Notes: generated by a model from the letters alone, not told the origin. A stretch of DNA of 64,000 nt from Luminiphilus syltensis NOR5-1B (GCF_000158175.1 NZ_DS999411.1:270708-334707), one strand, 5' to 3'. Shown: positions 35,362 to 45,344, counted from the first letter of the stretch. Translations and numbers: made by a program.

Positions 35362-36293
35362 CGGTTCATTGGCATGTTGCCGGCGCCGGCGCCATTGGCG
35401 GCTATTTCGCCCACCAGTTACGTCGCTACGGTTGCGATGTGACACTGCTCACCCATCGGCCTAGCGACGGGACCAGGGCGCTCACGCTTGAGACCGGGGA
35501 GAACATTGAAACCCTGTTGTTTCCCGAGTGCCCCATCGGCCAGTCGGGCAGGATTGACCACCTGTTAATCACCACCAAGGCTTTCCAGGTCACGGAAGTC
35601 TTCGATGCCCTGGTGTCTGCGCTGGCGCCCGATGCCACGGTCCTGATCATGGTCAATGGCCTGAGCTGGCTGCAATCAATCGAGACGACGAGACACCCTG
35701 TTCAGGTGTGTGCCGGTACCACCACCACGGGCTGTTATCGCAGCAACCGGGACCATATTCACCGTGCCGGGCTCGGCGCCACACAGGTGGGTCATTTAAG
35801 TGCCCATAAGGCGATGATGGAGAAACCGCCGCCGGGCATCGCCGAGCTTCTGAGGAGTACACCGGACAGTTACTGGTCCACCGATATCCGTAGCATTCTC
35901 TTCAACAAGCTCGCCATCAATTGCGCCATCAACCCATTGACCGCGTTGTACAACGTTAACAATGGGGGCTTGCTCGAGGGCAGCCTGAACGATGAATTTC
36001 ACTCGGTTATCGAAGAAACCCGTACTATTTTCAGCGCCCTTGGGTACACCGGTGTCGCCACCGATCTGGGTCAAAAAGCAATCACCGTGGCCCGGCAAAC
36101 CGCCGCCAATACATCATCGATGTGCGCCGACTTCAACGCCCGCCGACGCAGTGAACTCGAGGATATTCTGGGCTACCTGCTCGACACCCTAAAGCCCGAA
36201 GCCGCAAGCGAAGTGGATACCCCGCACCTTGATCAACTCCTTTTTGCATTGCGGGAAAAGGAAGCTCCATACGCGAAACGCCCAACCCCATGA
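35358..36293 (+). CDS. panE: 2-dehydropantoate 2-reductase family protein (ApbA/PanE)
   Basis: NADPH-dependent reduction of ketopantoate to pantoate for coenzyme A. The 311 residues start with the Rossmann motif GAGAIGGYFAHQL at about 8-20; KAFQVTE and NGLSWLQ follow, and the C-terminal domain has FNKLAINCAINPLTALYNVNNG with the catalytic Lys. The ATG at 35358 overlaps the kinase stop (ATGA); a longer in-frame ORF upstream lies inside the kinase gene and is rejected. It is last in the thiamine operon. ApbA was first linked to thiamine precursor supply, which may explain the company it keeps. Confidence 0.88.
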   Translation: MTVHWHVAGAGAIGGYFAHQLRRYGCDVTLLTHRPSDGTRALTLETGENIETLLFPECPIGQSGRIDHLLITTKAFQVTEVFDALVSALAPDATVLIMVNGLSWLQSIETTRHPVQVCAGTTTTGCYRSNRDHIHRAGLGATQVGHLSAHKAMMEKPPPGIAELLRSTPDSYWSTDIRSILFNKLAINCAINPLTALYNVNNGGLLEGSLNDEFHSVIEETRTIFSALGYTGVATDLGQKAITVARQTAANTSSMCADFNARRRSELEDILGYLLDTLKPEAASEVDTPHLDQLLFALREKEAPYAKRPTP

Positions 36294-36343
36294 TCTTGAG
36301 CTATCGCTTGTGGTGGGCGTTGGTCGGGTTTGTAGAGCAGACT

Positions 36344-36366
36344 CGATGGCGCGCATGTCGCCATCG
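36344..36366. terminator. Inverted repeat between convergent panE and kinase genes
   Basis: A perfect 8-base inverted repeat, CGATGGCG and CGCCATCG with a 7-base loop, lies in the 89-base gap between two convergent genes. No run of T follows on either strand, so it may be a weak bidirectional terminator or an RNA-stabilising hairpin. Confidence 0.4.
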
Positions 36367-36382
36367 GCGGGGTCGACGCCCT

Positions 36383-37759
36383 TTAGCGTTCATGGCGGCT
36401 CGCTGTATCCATTAAATCGGTGATCGCCGCCGTCCAGAGCATTGCCGACGTTTCCTGATCGACCGTGCTCTGGTGCCAATGGACCGGGCCGTAGCCGCGA
36501 TGCTCAGCACTGAGCTGGCAGCTCGAGCGATCACAGGTGAGCGAAAGCGCCAGCTGTTCATCCCGGCCGTCGCTGTCGACACGCCAATGCGCCTGCGCAG
36601 CCGTGGTCGCCATCTGCAGTAGCGTCTCCTCGGTAATCAACGGCGCCGACAACCCCCGCTCCGCAATTTGCCAGTCGGCAACCGTAATGAAAACGCTTCG
36701 CTGCAGGCTCTCGACCGCCATAAACCCGGCCACGGCAAGCGCGGGTAACAACAGCCACAGGCGATGATGCCATCGCGCCCATCGTCCAAGCCCCCCAACC
36801 GGCGCGTCAAACTTGCCCTCGGCGGGTGCGCGACTCGGTTCACTGCCTGCGAACTTTTTCGCGGTAGCGGGGTTCTGGGTTGAACCAGGGGTGCCAATAC
36901 CCGCTGCTGGTATTCCTGGCGCGAGAGACTGGGTCGAACCCGGCGAACGCCCTGGGGCGACCGGTATCGCACCCGTTTTTCCCACGGCCAGCAGTGTCTG
37001 TTCGATACGGCTCAAAGAAGGTCGCTGGGACGGATTGGGGGTAACCATGGCCTCAGCGCTGCGCCAGAGTCGGCGATGCGCCACATCCAGATCGAGTGGT
37101 GGACTGGGTATATGGGTGACCAATGCCCCGCCAAAGCGCCCCAGTACTTTGGGTGGGTCGCCCGAGATCATCCAGATAATCAGCGCTCCGAGCGCGAAGA
37201 CGTCCATCGATGGCTCCGCCAATTGCCGTGCACGATGCTCGGGTGCCTGAAACCCCTCGGTACCTGCGCCCATCACCGGCTTGCCCAATGGGGTGATCAG
37301 CCCAAAATCAATGAGCTGTGCCCCGCCATTGGTGTCAATAACCACATTGCCTGGCGCCAGATCACCATGCAGCAGGCCCTCCATGTGGAGCGCGTCCAAC
37401 TGCCGCAGAAGTTCGATAACCCAGTCAAGCTGGCGTTCGACGGGAAGGCCTCCACGGTCGACCAGGCTTTGGCCCTCCACAAAGCGCGAGATTACCCAGA
37501 CCGCTCTGCGCCTGACCACGACCGCGTGCACCGTGGGTACCAGGGGGCTATTGATTTGGGCGAGCAGGCTAAGGGATTGCATCAGCACCGGTTGATCGCG
37601 AGCAATACCACCGGACGAGTAACACTTGGCCACCACATCGCGCTCGAGTAGCGGATCATAGGCTCGCCAGCATTCACCTTCGCCCCCTGAACCGAGACGG
37701 GCAACCGCCTTATAGGGGCGCGGTAAGCGGAAGGAGCGGCTGAACCGTTTTGGTATCAC
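36383..37759 (-). CDS. Membrane-anchored Hanks-type serine/threonine protein kinase
   Basis: A 458-residue kinase. The glycine loop is GSGGEGECW at 23-31, the ATP-binding Lys is K45 (VVAKCYS), the catalytic loop reads H131-G-D-L-A-P-G-N138 and the metal motif is D151-FG. A Pro/Gly/Thr-rich linker (about 275-325) leads to one helix near 335-350 and a C-terminal domain of about 105 residues outside the membrane, with a Cys pair (CDRSSC). The catalytic loop has Gly where HRD is normal, and I see no clear alpha-C Glu, so the activity may be unusual. The start is GTG. It lies 26 bases after the FHA regulator gene, probably in one operon. Confidence 0.85.
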   Translation of the reverse strand: MIPKRFSRSFRLPRPYKAVARLGSGGEGECWRAYDPLLERDVVAKCYSSGGIARDQPVLMQSLSLLAQINSPLVPTVHAVVVRRRAVWVISRFVEGQSLVDRGGLPVERQLDWVIELLRQLDALHMEGLLHGDLAPGNVVIDTNGGAQLIDFGLITPLGKPVMGAGTEGFQAPEHRARQLAEPSMDVFALGALIIWMISGDPPKVLGRFGGALVTHIPSPPLDLDVAHRRLWRSAEAMVTPNPSQRPSLSRIEQTLLAVGKTGAIPVAPGRSPGSTQSLAPGIPAAGIGTPGSTQNPATAKKFAGSEPSRAPAEGKFDAPVGGLGRWARWHHRLWLLLPALAVAGFMAVESLQRSVFITVADWQIAERGLSAPLITEETLLQMATTAAQAHWRVDSDGRDEQLALSLTCDRSSCQLSAEHRGYGPVHWHQSTVDQETSAMLWTAAITDLMDTASRHER

Positions 37760-37785
37760 CAGTGCTCAACCATTTCCGCAATAAC

Positions 37786-39276
37786 CTAGGGTTTCAGTGA
37801 CTTCAAACGTGCTTTGAGCGCCGAGGCAGAAACCTCAAGATGCCGACTGAGCGTCCGCTCGTCGCGCCCCCACCGAGCAACGCTCTCACGTAATTCATCG
37901 TCTGAAATATCATCGGCAAGGCGCAAGTCGGGGTGGGCGCGAATCCGACGGTACAGCGTTGGCCGACTCATCCCCAGAGCGCGCGCGGTTGCAGCCACCT
38001 CGAATTCACTCGCGCGGTGTACCTCCGCCAGACGATCGTCACCAACATCGGTAACAAAATCGGTTGTTGGCTCGTGAATCTGCCACTGCCCGTTCTGAAT
38101 ACGGCCCGCGGCATCAAGCAACTCGCGATCGCAGGCATTGATCAGCTCCCTGATATTGCCGGGCCACCGCTCGAGTAACCAGTCGAAGAAGCGTCCTGCC
38201 CAATAGGCCGCAACCCGAGGGTCTTCGACCGCGGCAGCCAGCAGAGCGGCTCCCTGCTCGGAGGACAGTAATCGACCCCGCGCGATAACGCCGATGTCTT
38301 CGAGTCTTGAGCGCAGGGGCGGCACCTCCAGTGTCACTCCGGCGAGGCGATGCTTCAGCGCCGCGCGAAAGCCCGACTCCGCACTGGTATCGGCATCAGT
38401 GGCCGCGACAATGCGCACATCGACCACTTCCGGTCGCCCGCCCACAACCTGCACTTCGCCGGTTTGCAGCGCCCGCAACAGTTGCGTCTGGATTTGTGGT
38501 GCGGTGTCGCCGATTTCATCGAGAAATAAAGTGCCCTTGTGCGCATCGCGAAAAAAACCCGAACGCGGCTGTGCACCGGTGAAAGCCCCCTTGGTGCTGC
38601 CAAAGAGCTCAGCCGCTGCCAGTCCCTCGGAGATGGCCGTCATATTGATCGCCACCAGCCGCTCATCGGCGCGGGGACTGAATCGGTGCACCGCGCCGGC
38701 AACAAGCTCTTTGCCCACACCCGATTCTCCGAGAACGAGCACCGGTAGATGCGACCGTGCCGCACTGAAAATGAGCTGCCTCAACTGACGCACCTCCTCG
38801 GACGTACCGGGATAGGCATCCTCATCGATCGATGTGCCATACACTGCAGGCGCACTAGCAGCCTGTCGCAAAAGAATCACCACACCGTGACCCAAACGGA
38901 CCGGCACACCGACGGCTAACTGGGCGTGATCGACCAGCACCTCGGTCGCCCTATCCGCCCCGATACGGCAGTCTGCGCTCTCGGAGGCCACGCTGATCAG
39001 CAACCCTGCCGGTTTAAACGACAGAGTGAGCGCACGGCGGCTGACATGCGGATCTCCAATGGGCAGGCCGTCGCTGAAGTCCGGTACTGCCCGGCCAATA
39101 GCGTGCTTGTCCCGCGGGGACGGCCAACGCTCCGCAGGCCACGACAACAGCGCGGCGCGGGCACCGATTCGGGTGAAGTCCGGATGGAAAACCAGGGTGG
39201 CCCAGAGTGTCTGACGGTCGTCCTCACCACCATTCTCGGTTCTAAGGGCAGGTCGGGTTTTACCAGTTGACTTCAT
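37786..39276 (-). CDS. Sigma54-dependent activator with N-terminal FHA-like domain
   Basis: A 496-residue enhancer-binding protein. The N-terminal 135 residues look like an FHA domain: AIGRAVPDF, DPHVSRRALTL and a VPVRLGHGVVILL end strand. The AAA+ domain has Walker A GESGVGKE, the sigma54-contacting GAFTGA loop and Walker B GTLFLDEIGD, so it should open sigma54 promoters. The C-terminus has two helix-turn-helix-like segments (ATARALGMSRPTLYRRI, then RTLSRHLEVSASALKARL), one more than usual. FHA domains bind phosphothreonine, so the kinase encoded next may be its input. Confidence 0.87.
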   Translation of the reverse strand: MKSTGKTRPALRTENGGEDDRQTLWATLVFHPDFTRIGARAALLSWPAERWPSPRDKHAIGRAVPDFSDGLPIGDPHVSRRALTLSFKPAGLLISVASESADCRIGADRATEVLVDHAQLAVGVPVRLGHGVVILLRQAASAPAVYGTSIDEDAYPGTSEEVRQLRQLIFSAARSHLPVLVLGESGVGKELVAGAVHRFSPRADERLVAINMTAISEGLAAAELFGSTKGAFTGAQPRSGFFRDAHKGTLFLDEIGDTAPQIQTQLLRALQTGEVQVVGGRPEVVDVRIVAATDADTSAESGFRAALKHRLAGVTLEVPPLRSRLEDIGVIARGRLLSSEQGAALLAAAVEDPRVAAYWAGRFFDWLLERWPGNIRELINACDRELLDAAGRIQNGQWQIHEPTTDFVTDVGDDRLAEVHRASEFEVAATARALGMSRPTLYRRIRAHPDLRLADDISDDELRESVARWGRDERTLSRHLEVSASALKARLKSLKP

Positions 39277-39347
39277 GGTGATGGACGTGAAAGCGGTTTA
39301 AGGGAAGAAAGAACGTCGGTTCATTATCGGCGCTTATCACTGCTTCT

Positions 39348-40154
39348 TCAGGCGATGATGGCCAGTATCGATATCACAACAACCCAAACCGTCATCGATC
39401 TCCGGGTCGCGTCCTGAACCACCGTTACCTGCCCCGCCGGGTCAGCTTCGTTATCGACATCAAAGGCCGCTTCCGCCGCCAAAAACAGAAGCTCGTCGGT
39501 CTCGATATCCGGATCAAGGGCGTACTCGGTCAGCACTGGTCTGACCCGATCAAAGCGTCCGATGATCGCGAAGGTCAGTAACAGCATGCGCGATGGCAAC
39601 CAGTCTGCGAGATGGCGCAGAGAGCCGACGGGCACCCGCCGGTCATTAACGCTCAATTGCATTAACCGGTAGGCGACGGCACCGAGGGGCCCCAACAACA
39701 AAAAATAAAATACTGGCGGAAACCAGCGCTGATAGGCCTCATAGAGGGTTGCCCGTGCCGCTACCCGTGCAAACTCATCAATCCCGTCGGCTTCGGATTC
39801 AATACCGGCTTCAGTGAGCACCCAGGCCGCGCCCTCGTTGTCGCCATTCCGGGCGCGCGCGAGGAACCGTTCGAGCAGCGTGGGCAGGTCATTCCGACCA
39901 AATGAAAAAAACAGGGCTGGGGTACCGAGCAACAACATTGCCGCGTCGCCGAACACGCCGTCCACGATGGCATACAGCACGGCAAAACCGACACAGGGTG
40001 CAACCACCATCAAGAAAAAGCCGAACCACAGGTCAGGCTCAAGGGCATCCACCCGCGCCTGTAGCGAGCGAAACCAGCCGTCGCTGTGCAAGGGACCGCC
40101 GGGACCCAACAGCACCAAAAATCCGGTGGCAACAATAAATGCCAGATAACTCAC
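39348..40154 (-). CDS. ampE: AmpE-like inner-membrane protein
   Basis: A 268-residue membrane protein with about four to five helices, matching AmpE by the central YEAYQRWFPPVFYFLLLGPLGAVAYRL region (residues about 135-165, quoted here only in part) and RHLADWLPSRML. AmpE is encoded with AmpD in enterobacteria and pseudomonads and is thought to sense or signal in beta-lactamase induction; its biochemical role is unclear. Its ATG overlaps the ampD stop by four bases. A strong hydrophobic C-terminal helix ends the protein. Confidence 0.85.
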   Translation of the reverse strand: MSYLAFIVATGFLVLLGPGGPLHSDGWFRSLQARVDALEPDLWFGFFLMVVAPCVGFAVLYAIVDGVFGDAAMLLLGTPALFFSFGRNDLPTLLERFLARARNGDNEGAAWVLTEAGIESEADGIDEFARVAARATLYEAYQRWFPPVFYFLLLGPLGAVAYRLMQLSVNDRRVPVGSLRHLADWLPSRMLLLTFAIIGRFDRVRPVLTEYALDPDIETDELLFLAAEAAFDVDNEADPAGQVTVVQDATRRSMTVWVVVISILAIIA

Positions 40155-40765
40155 GTCGCTCTCCCCTGCTGGGACCGCTCAAGGCGTAACTGCGCCCAGA
40201 GCTTTGGCCAGTCAAACGCGGGTCCGGGATCCGTCTTACGCCCCGGCGCAATATCCGAATGGCCAACAATAGCATCCGCGGCTATGGAGGGGTATTCGCG
40301 TTGCAAGAGATCGATCAGCTGGACCAGAACCGCATATTGCTCCTCAGCGTAAGGCTCGTCGTCGGTCCCCTCGAGCTCGATGCCAATACTGAAATCATTG
40401 CAATTGCCACGGCCGCACCATTCGGAATGCCCGGCATGCCAGGCGCGGTCATCGGTAGCCACATATTGGGTCAGTTCACCGCCGCGGCTGATAAGAAAAT
40501 GCGAGGACACCCGCAAATCGCAGATTTCGGCGAAATAGGGATGCACCGCTGGATCCAGGCAATTGGTAAACAGGGCATTGATGTAGCCCCCACCAAACTC
40601 ACCGGGTGGTAGTGAAATATTGTGCACCACAATCAAATTGGGCTCGGCTTCAGCGGGACGGGCATTATAATTGGGCGATACGACGTGGTGCGCTGAAGGA
40701 ATCCAGCCCTGTATCAGGGTGTATGTTGTGTCTGCAGTGTGTCTCACCCGCGCAGTGTATCTCAC
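40151..40765 (-). CDS. ampD: 1,6-anhydro-N-acetylmuramyl-L-alanine amidase AmpD
   Basis: Cytoplasmic zinc amidase of cell-wall recycling that cuts the peptide from anhydro-muropeptides and so keeps AmpR-type signalling off. Zinc and active-site motifs are visible: VVHNISLPPGEFGGG, RAWHAGHSEW, NDFSIGIELEGTD and GHSDIAPGRKTDPGPAFDW. I place the start at the GTG at 40765, which has GGGAG eight bases upstream; a GTG at 40792 also fits the frame. Either gives 14-23 residues more than E. coli AmpD at the N-terminus. A 7-base inverted repeat (40761-40783) overlaps the start and could affect translation. Confidence 0.93.
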   Translation of the reverse strand: MRYTARVRHTADTTYTLIQGWIPSAHHVVSPNYNARPAEAEPNLIVVHNISLPPGEFGGGYINALFTNCLDPAVHPYFAEICDLRVSSHFLISRGGELTQYVATDDRAWHAGHSEWCGRGNCNDFSIGIELEGTDDEPYAEEQYAVLVQLIDLLQREYPSIAADAIVGHSDIAPGRKTDPGPAFDWPKLWAQLRLERSQQGRAT

Positions 40766-40803
40766 GGCAGTATCTCCCGTGAGGTGACGCACTGCCCAAC
40801 TGA

Positions 40804-41691
<888 letters not shown>

Positions 41692-41703
41692 CCGGGCATC
41701 GAT

Positions 41704-42192
41704 TCAGCCGTGAATCGGACCGGCGCTGACCAGCACGCCATTGCGGTCGGCATAAATCCAGTGCCCGGGGGACACCGTGATGCCCCGCCACTCCAGCGAA
41801 ATATCGCGGTCACCGCGATCGCGTTTTTCGGTTTTTCGGGGGCACACCCCAAGGGAGTAGACCCCGATATCGATGTCGTCAATAACCTCGACATCGCGCA
41901 CGGCACCGATAACGATCACACCGGCCCAGCCGTTGTCGCCGGCTTTCCGGGCCAGTCGGTCTCCCAAGAGCGATCGGTCGAGCGAGCCCTGGCCATCCAC
42001 CAGCAGAACGCGCCCTTCCCCGGCTTCGGCAACCGCCTCGGCGACCCGTGAGTTGTCCTCAAAACAGGCGACGGTGGACGCGGGGCCACCGAAAATCACG
42101 CGCCTGCCGAAACGCTGCCACTGAAAGGGCAGCACCTGGGCGACCGGACAATCATCCGACAGGTCGGGCGTGGCGAAGTTACTTACCGCCAT
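41704..42192 (-). CDS. rraA: RraA family protein (regulator of RNase E / aldolase fold)
   Basis: A 162-residue protein matching RraA from start to end: ATPDLSDDCP, GGPASTVACFEDNSRVAEAV, GWAGVIVIGAVRDVEVID and a final WIYADRNGVLVS. E. coli RraA binds RNase E and RhlB and dampens mRNA decay. The same fold includes hydroxy-methylglutarate aldolases, but length and the missing extra segments favour RraA. It lies six bases downstream of the acyl-CoA dehydrogenase gene and converges on nadC. Confidence 0.9.
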   Translation of the reverse strand: MAVSNFATPDLSDDCPVAQVLPFQWQRFGRRVIFGGPASTVACFEDNSRVAEAVAEAGEGRVLLVDGQGSLDRSLLGDRLARKAGDNGWAGVIVIGAVRDVEVIDDIDIGVYSLGVCPRKTEKRDRGDRDISLEWRGITVSPGHWIYADRNGVLVSAGPIHG

Positions 42193-42198
42193 GGAGAT

Positions 42199-43962
42199 TT
42201 ACAGCCAACCCACCGGATACTGCTCGAGGGTGGACGCGGAATCGATGATCGCGCCGCGATGCCCCACACAGCGCGGCAGAATATTGGCCCCATAAAAAGC
42301 GGCGGTGGCGATCTTGCATTCGCAAAATTCCGACTGTTCTCCGGCGGCCAGCTTCTTGCCGGCCACCAGCGCCGATCGAGCCAGCTGCCAGCCTCCGAAC
42401 AGGTAGCCCGTCTGCATCATGTAATCAAAGGACCCGCCCATGGCCCGGAAGGTGCTGTCGCTCAGGGCGCTCAGCAAATACTGGGTGGTTTCGACGTGAT
42501 CCGCCAATGCGCTTTCCAGTGCACCGCCCAGGGTGTTTAGCGCCGGATTATCAGCCGCTTTTAACGCCTCGACCGTGTCGCGAATTTCCTGCTGCACCGC
42601 CTCCATGGTCGCCCCACCATCGCGACCCACCTTGCGATTCAAAAGGTCCGCCGCCTGGATACCATTGGTGCCCTCGTAAATCGACGCGATGCGCACATCG
42701 CGCATGTATTGGGCTGCGCCGGTCTCTTCAACATAGCCCATGCCACCGTGCACCTGAACGCCATTGGAGGTGACCTCGAGACCCACTTCGGTGAGCCAGC
42801 CTTTGATCACGGGAATCATCAGATCAATGCGGCGCTGGTTCGGCGTTCGCGCCTCCTCCGGCCCGTAATGGGCGAGATCCATGGTCACCGCCTCAGAAAA
42901 CGCCAGCGCTCGCATCGCCTCGTTGAGCGCGCGCATGGTCAGCAGCATGCGCTTGACGTCGGCGTGCTCGATGATAGGCACCCCACCCTGAACCCGCTCG
43001 CGGGCATAGTCTACCGCCTGCTGATAGGCACCTTCGGACGTCCCGAGCCCCTGCAGACCCACCTTGAGTCGCGCCTCATTCATCATAGTGAACATGCAGG
43101 CGAGGCCGTTGTTTTCTTCGCCCACCAGATAACCGATGGCGCCGTCATTATCGCCATAGGCCATGACGCAAGTGGGACTGCCATGGATACCCAGCTTGTG
43201 CTCGACCGAAACCGGATAAACGTCGTTTCGCGCACCCAATGATCCATCGTCGTTAACCAAAAATTTGGGGACGAGGAACAGGGAAATCCCGCGTGACCCT
43301 TCTGGGGCATCAGGCAGTCGCGCCAGTACGAGATGGATGATGTTTTCGTTGGCGTCGTGGTCACCCCAGGTAATGTAAATCTTCTGGCCGAAAATCCGAT
43401 AGTGATCACCCTCGCGCTCGGCCCGGGTTTTCATTGGCCCGAGATCGGAACCGGCACCGGATTCGGTGAGGTTCATGGTTCCCGACCATTCGCCGGAATT
43501 GATTCGGCTCAGGTACTTTTCCTTGAGTTCATCGCTGCCGTGGGCGGCAATCGCCAGCGCCGCGCCACTGCTCAGGAAGGGACCGAGGGCAAAAGCCATA
43601 TCGGCGCTGTTCCACATTTCGTGCGAGGCGGTGCCGTAAAGTTCGGGGAGCGCCTGCCCACCGTACTCCGCGTCGGCGGTAATGCCCACCCAGCCACCGT
43701 CACCAAGACCACGTAATACTTCGGCGTATCCGGGTGAGATCGTGACTTTGCCATCGGCGCAGGTCGCGGGATGAGTATCGCCGCCCCGACGCAGCGGCGC
43801 CAGCGCATCGCTGGCAAATTTACTGGCTTCATCCAGAAGCGCTGTGGTGAGGTCGGGACCCAATCCGTGCTCAGCAAACCGGGGCAGCGAGCCCAGTGTG
43901 TTCTCGATGTCGATAACGTCATCGATGAGAAACTGCATATCTTCGAGGGGGGCCTTGTACAT
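42199..43962 (-). CDS. Large acyl-CoA dehydrogenase (DmdC/FadE-like, about 590 residues)
   Basis: FAD-dependent oxidation of an acyl-CoA to the enoyl-CoA. The 587 residues are longer than ordinary 380-residue enzymes because of a C-terminal extension domain, as in methylmercaptopropionyl-CoA dehydrogenase DmdC and related fatty-acyl enzymes. Motifs seen are MNLTESGAGSDLGPMKT, KIYITWGDHD, VHGGMGYVEETGAAQYMRD and IYEGTNGIQ, which carries the probable catalytic Glu. I start at the ATG at 43962; an upstream in-frame start adds 30 residues that do not fit the family. It is divergent from a LysR gene, a likely regulator. The substrate is not readable. Confidence 0.88.
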   Translation of the reverse strand: MYKAPLEDMQFLIDDVIDIENTLGSLPRFAEHGLGPDLTTALLDEASKFASDALAPLRRGGDTHPATCADGKVTISPGYAEVLRGLGDGGWVGITADAEYGGQALPELYGTASHEMWNSADMAFALGPFLSSGAALAIAAHGSDELKEKYLSRINSGEWSGTMNLTESGAGSDLGPMKTRAEREGDHYRIFGQKIYITWGDHDANENIIHLVLARLPDAPEGSRGISLFLVPKFLVNDDGSLGARNDVYPVSVEHKLGIHGSPTCVMAYGDNDGAIGYLVGEENNGLACMFTMMNEARLKVGLQGLGTSEGAYQQAVDYARERVQGGVPIIEHADVKRMLLTMRALNEAMRALAFSEAVTMDLAHYGPEEARTPNQRRIDLMIPVIKGWLTEVGLEVTSNGVQVHGGMGYVEETGAAQYMRDVRIASIYEGTNGIQAADLLNRKVGRDGGATMEAVQQEIRDTVEALKAADNPALNTLGGALESALADHVETTQYLLSALSDSTFRAMGGSFDYMMQTGYLFGGWQLARSALVAGKKLAAGEQSEFCECKIATAAFYGANILPRCVGHRGAIIDSASTLEQYPVGWL

Positions 43963-44123
43963 GGCGTCGCTCCGGTTCGTGATCGCTTGTGTGATTGCTG
44001 GTATTGCGGCGCGAACTTTAACGCAAATGGACGCTGTCGCGAACCGAAACACGATCCAGTGGCTTCTATTCCACCACTGAACTAGCGTAAATTGCGGGAA
44101 AGCTTTTTGGGGAGAGCTTAACC

Positions 44124-45086
44124 GTGGCGAATCTGAATCGCATCGATCTTAATTTACTGGTCTATCTCGACGCGTTGCTCGCCGAGTGCAATGTGACCCA
44201 GGCCGCACACCAGCTGGGCTTGTCCCAGCCGGCCATGAGTAACGGGCTCAGACGTCTGCGGGATGTGTTTGACGATCCGCTGCTGGTGCGAACGTCTGAT
44301 GGCATGACGCCCACGGCCCGCGCCCTTGAGCTGCAGCCACAGGTGCGCAATATCCTCATGGGGGTTGACCGGGCCATCCAACCCGCCACCGACTTTGATC
44401 CCGAGGGTGCGGAGCGGGTTTTCCGGATTATGGCCAGCGATTACGCCGAATCAACGCTGTTCCCCGCGGTGCTGCGACGCCTGCGTGAAAAGGCGCCGGG
44501 GCTCACGCTGGATATTATGACGCCCTCGGACGTGAGCTTTCTCGACGTCGAGCGAGGCAAAGTGGATCTGGTTATTAACCGTTTCGACCAGATGCCCCAG
44601 TCGTTTCATCAGATTACCCTCTGGCAGGACAGCTTCTCCTGCCTGATGAGCCCTGAAAACCCGATACTGGAGCGATTCGATCTTGAGACCTACCTCAAGG
44701 CCGACCATATCTGGGTAAGCAAGACCGGTATGGGGGTTGGCGTGGGGGTCAATCCCGATGACGTTCAACGCCTCGGCTGGGTCGATCTGGCCCTCGCCGA
44801 ATTGGGGCGCAAGCGTCACATTCGCGTGTTCACGCGGCATTATCAGGCAGCGATGACCCTGGCCGAGCACAACGACCTCATTGTTACCCTGCCCTCCCGT
44901 GCTACCTGGTTAAAGCGGGATAATCCTCGCGTTGTGGTGCGCGATGTGCCCTTTAACGTGCCCGAACTCGAGCTGAAGATGGCCTGGAGCCCGCTTCTCC
45001 AGCACAATGGGGCCCACCGTTGGGTGCGCCAGCTCATCACCCAAACGGCGCGAAACCTCGGCCCTGAGGGGTGGATCCCCGAGTAA
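44124..45086 (+). CDS. LysR-family transcriptional regulator
   Basis: A 320-residue regulator with the winged helix-turn-helix at about 10-65 (NLLVYLDALLAECNVTQAAHQLGLSQPAMS region, quoted only in part by its ends NLLVYLDALL and LSQPAMSNGLRRLR) and a periplasmic-binding-like effector domain from about 95. The DFDPEGAERVFRIMASD start of the effector domain resembles the NodD/LinR-type LysR subgroup. The start is GTG with GGGGAGAG upstream. It is divergent from the acyl-CoA dehydrogenase gene with 161 bases between, where LysR operators normally lie, so it probably controls that gene. Confidence 0.9.
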   Translation: MANLNRIDLNLLVYLDALLAECNVTQAAHQLGLSQPAMSNGLRRLRDVFDDPLLVRTSDGMTPTARALELQPQVRNILMGVDRAIQPATDFDPEGAERVFRIMASDYAESTLFPAVLRRLREKAPGLTLDIMTPSDVSFLDVERGKVDLVINRFDQMPQSFHQITLWQDSFSCLMSPENPILERFDLETYLKADHIWVSKTGMGVGVGVNPDDVQRLGWVDLALAELGRKRHIRVFTRHYQAAMTLAEHNDLIVTLPSRATWLKRDNPRVVVRDVPFNVPELELKMAWSPLLQHNGAHRWVRQLITQTARNLGPEGWIPE

Positions 45087-45344
45087 TCGGGTATCCACGG
45101 CTGCGGCATTCCTTTTCATCCCCTCGTTTTGCCGTAGCGATATCGCTGCTCGGCAGCCAGTATCGGGTGGGGATTCGAGTATCGGCTCTACATTCACCAA
45201 ATAAATAGCATAGATCATTATCATTTCTGGTTCTTATATAGAGGATCGCTGACAATAGCGTTTTGAGTATGGCTTCACCCTTCACAGGGGGTGCTAGTGC
45301 GGCCAGCGCCGCTGCCGAACGCGGCGACCAATAGGAGAAGCAGA

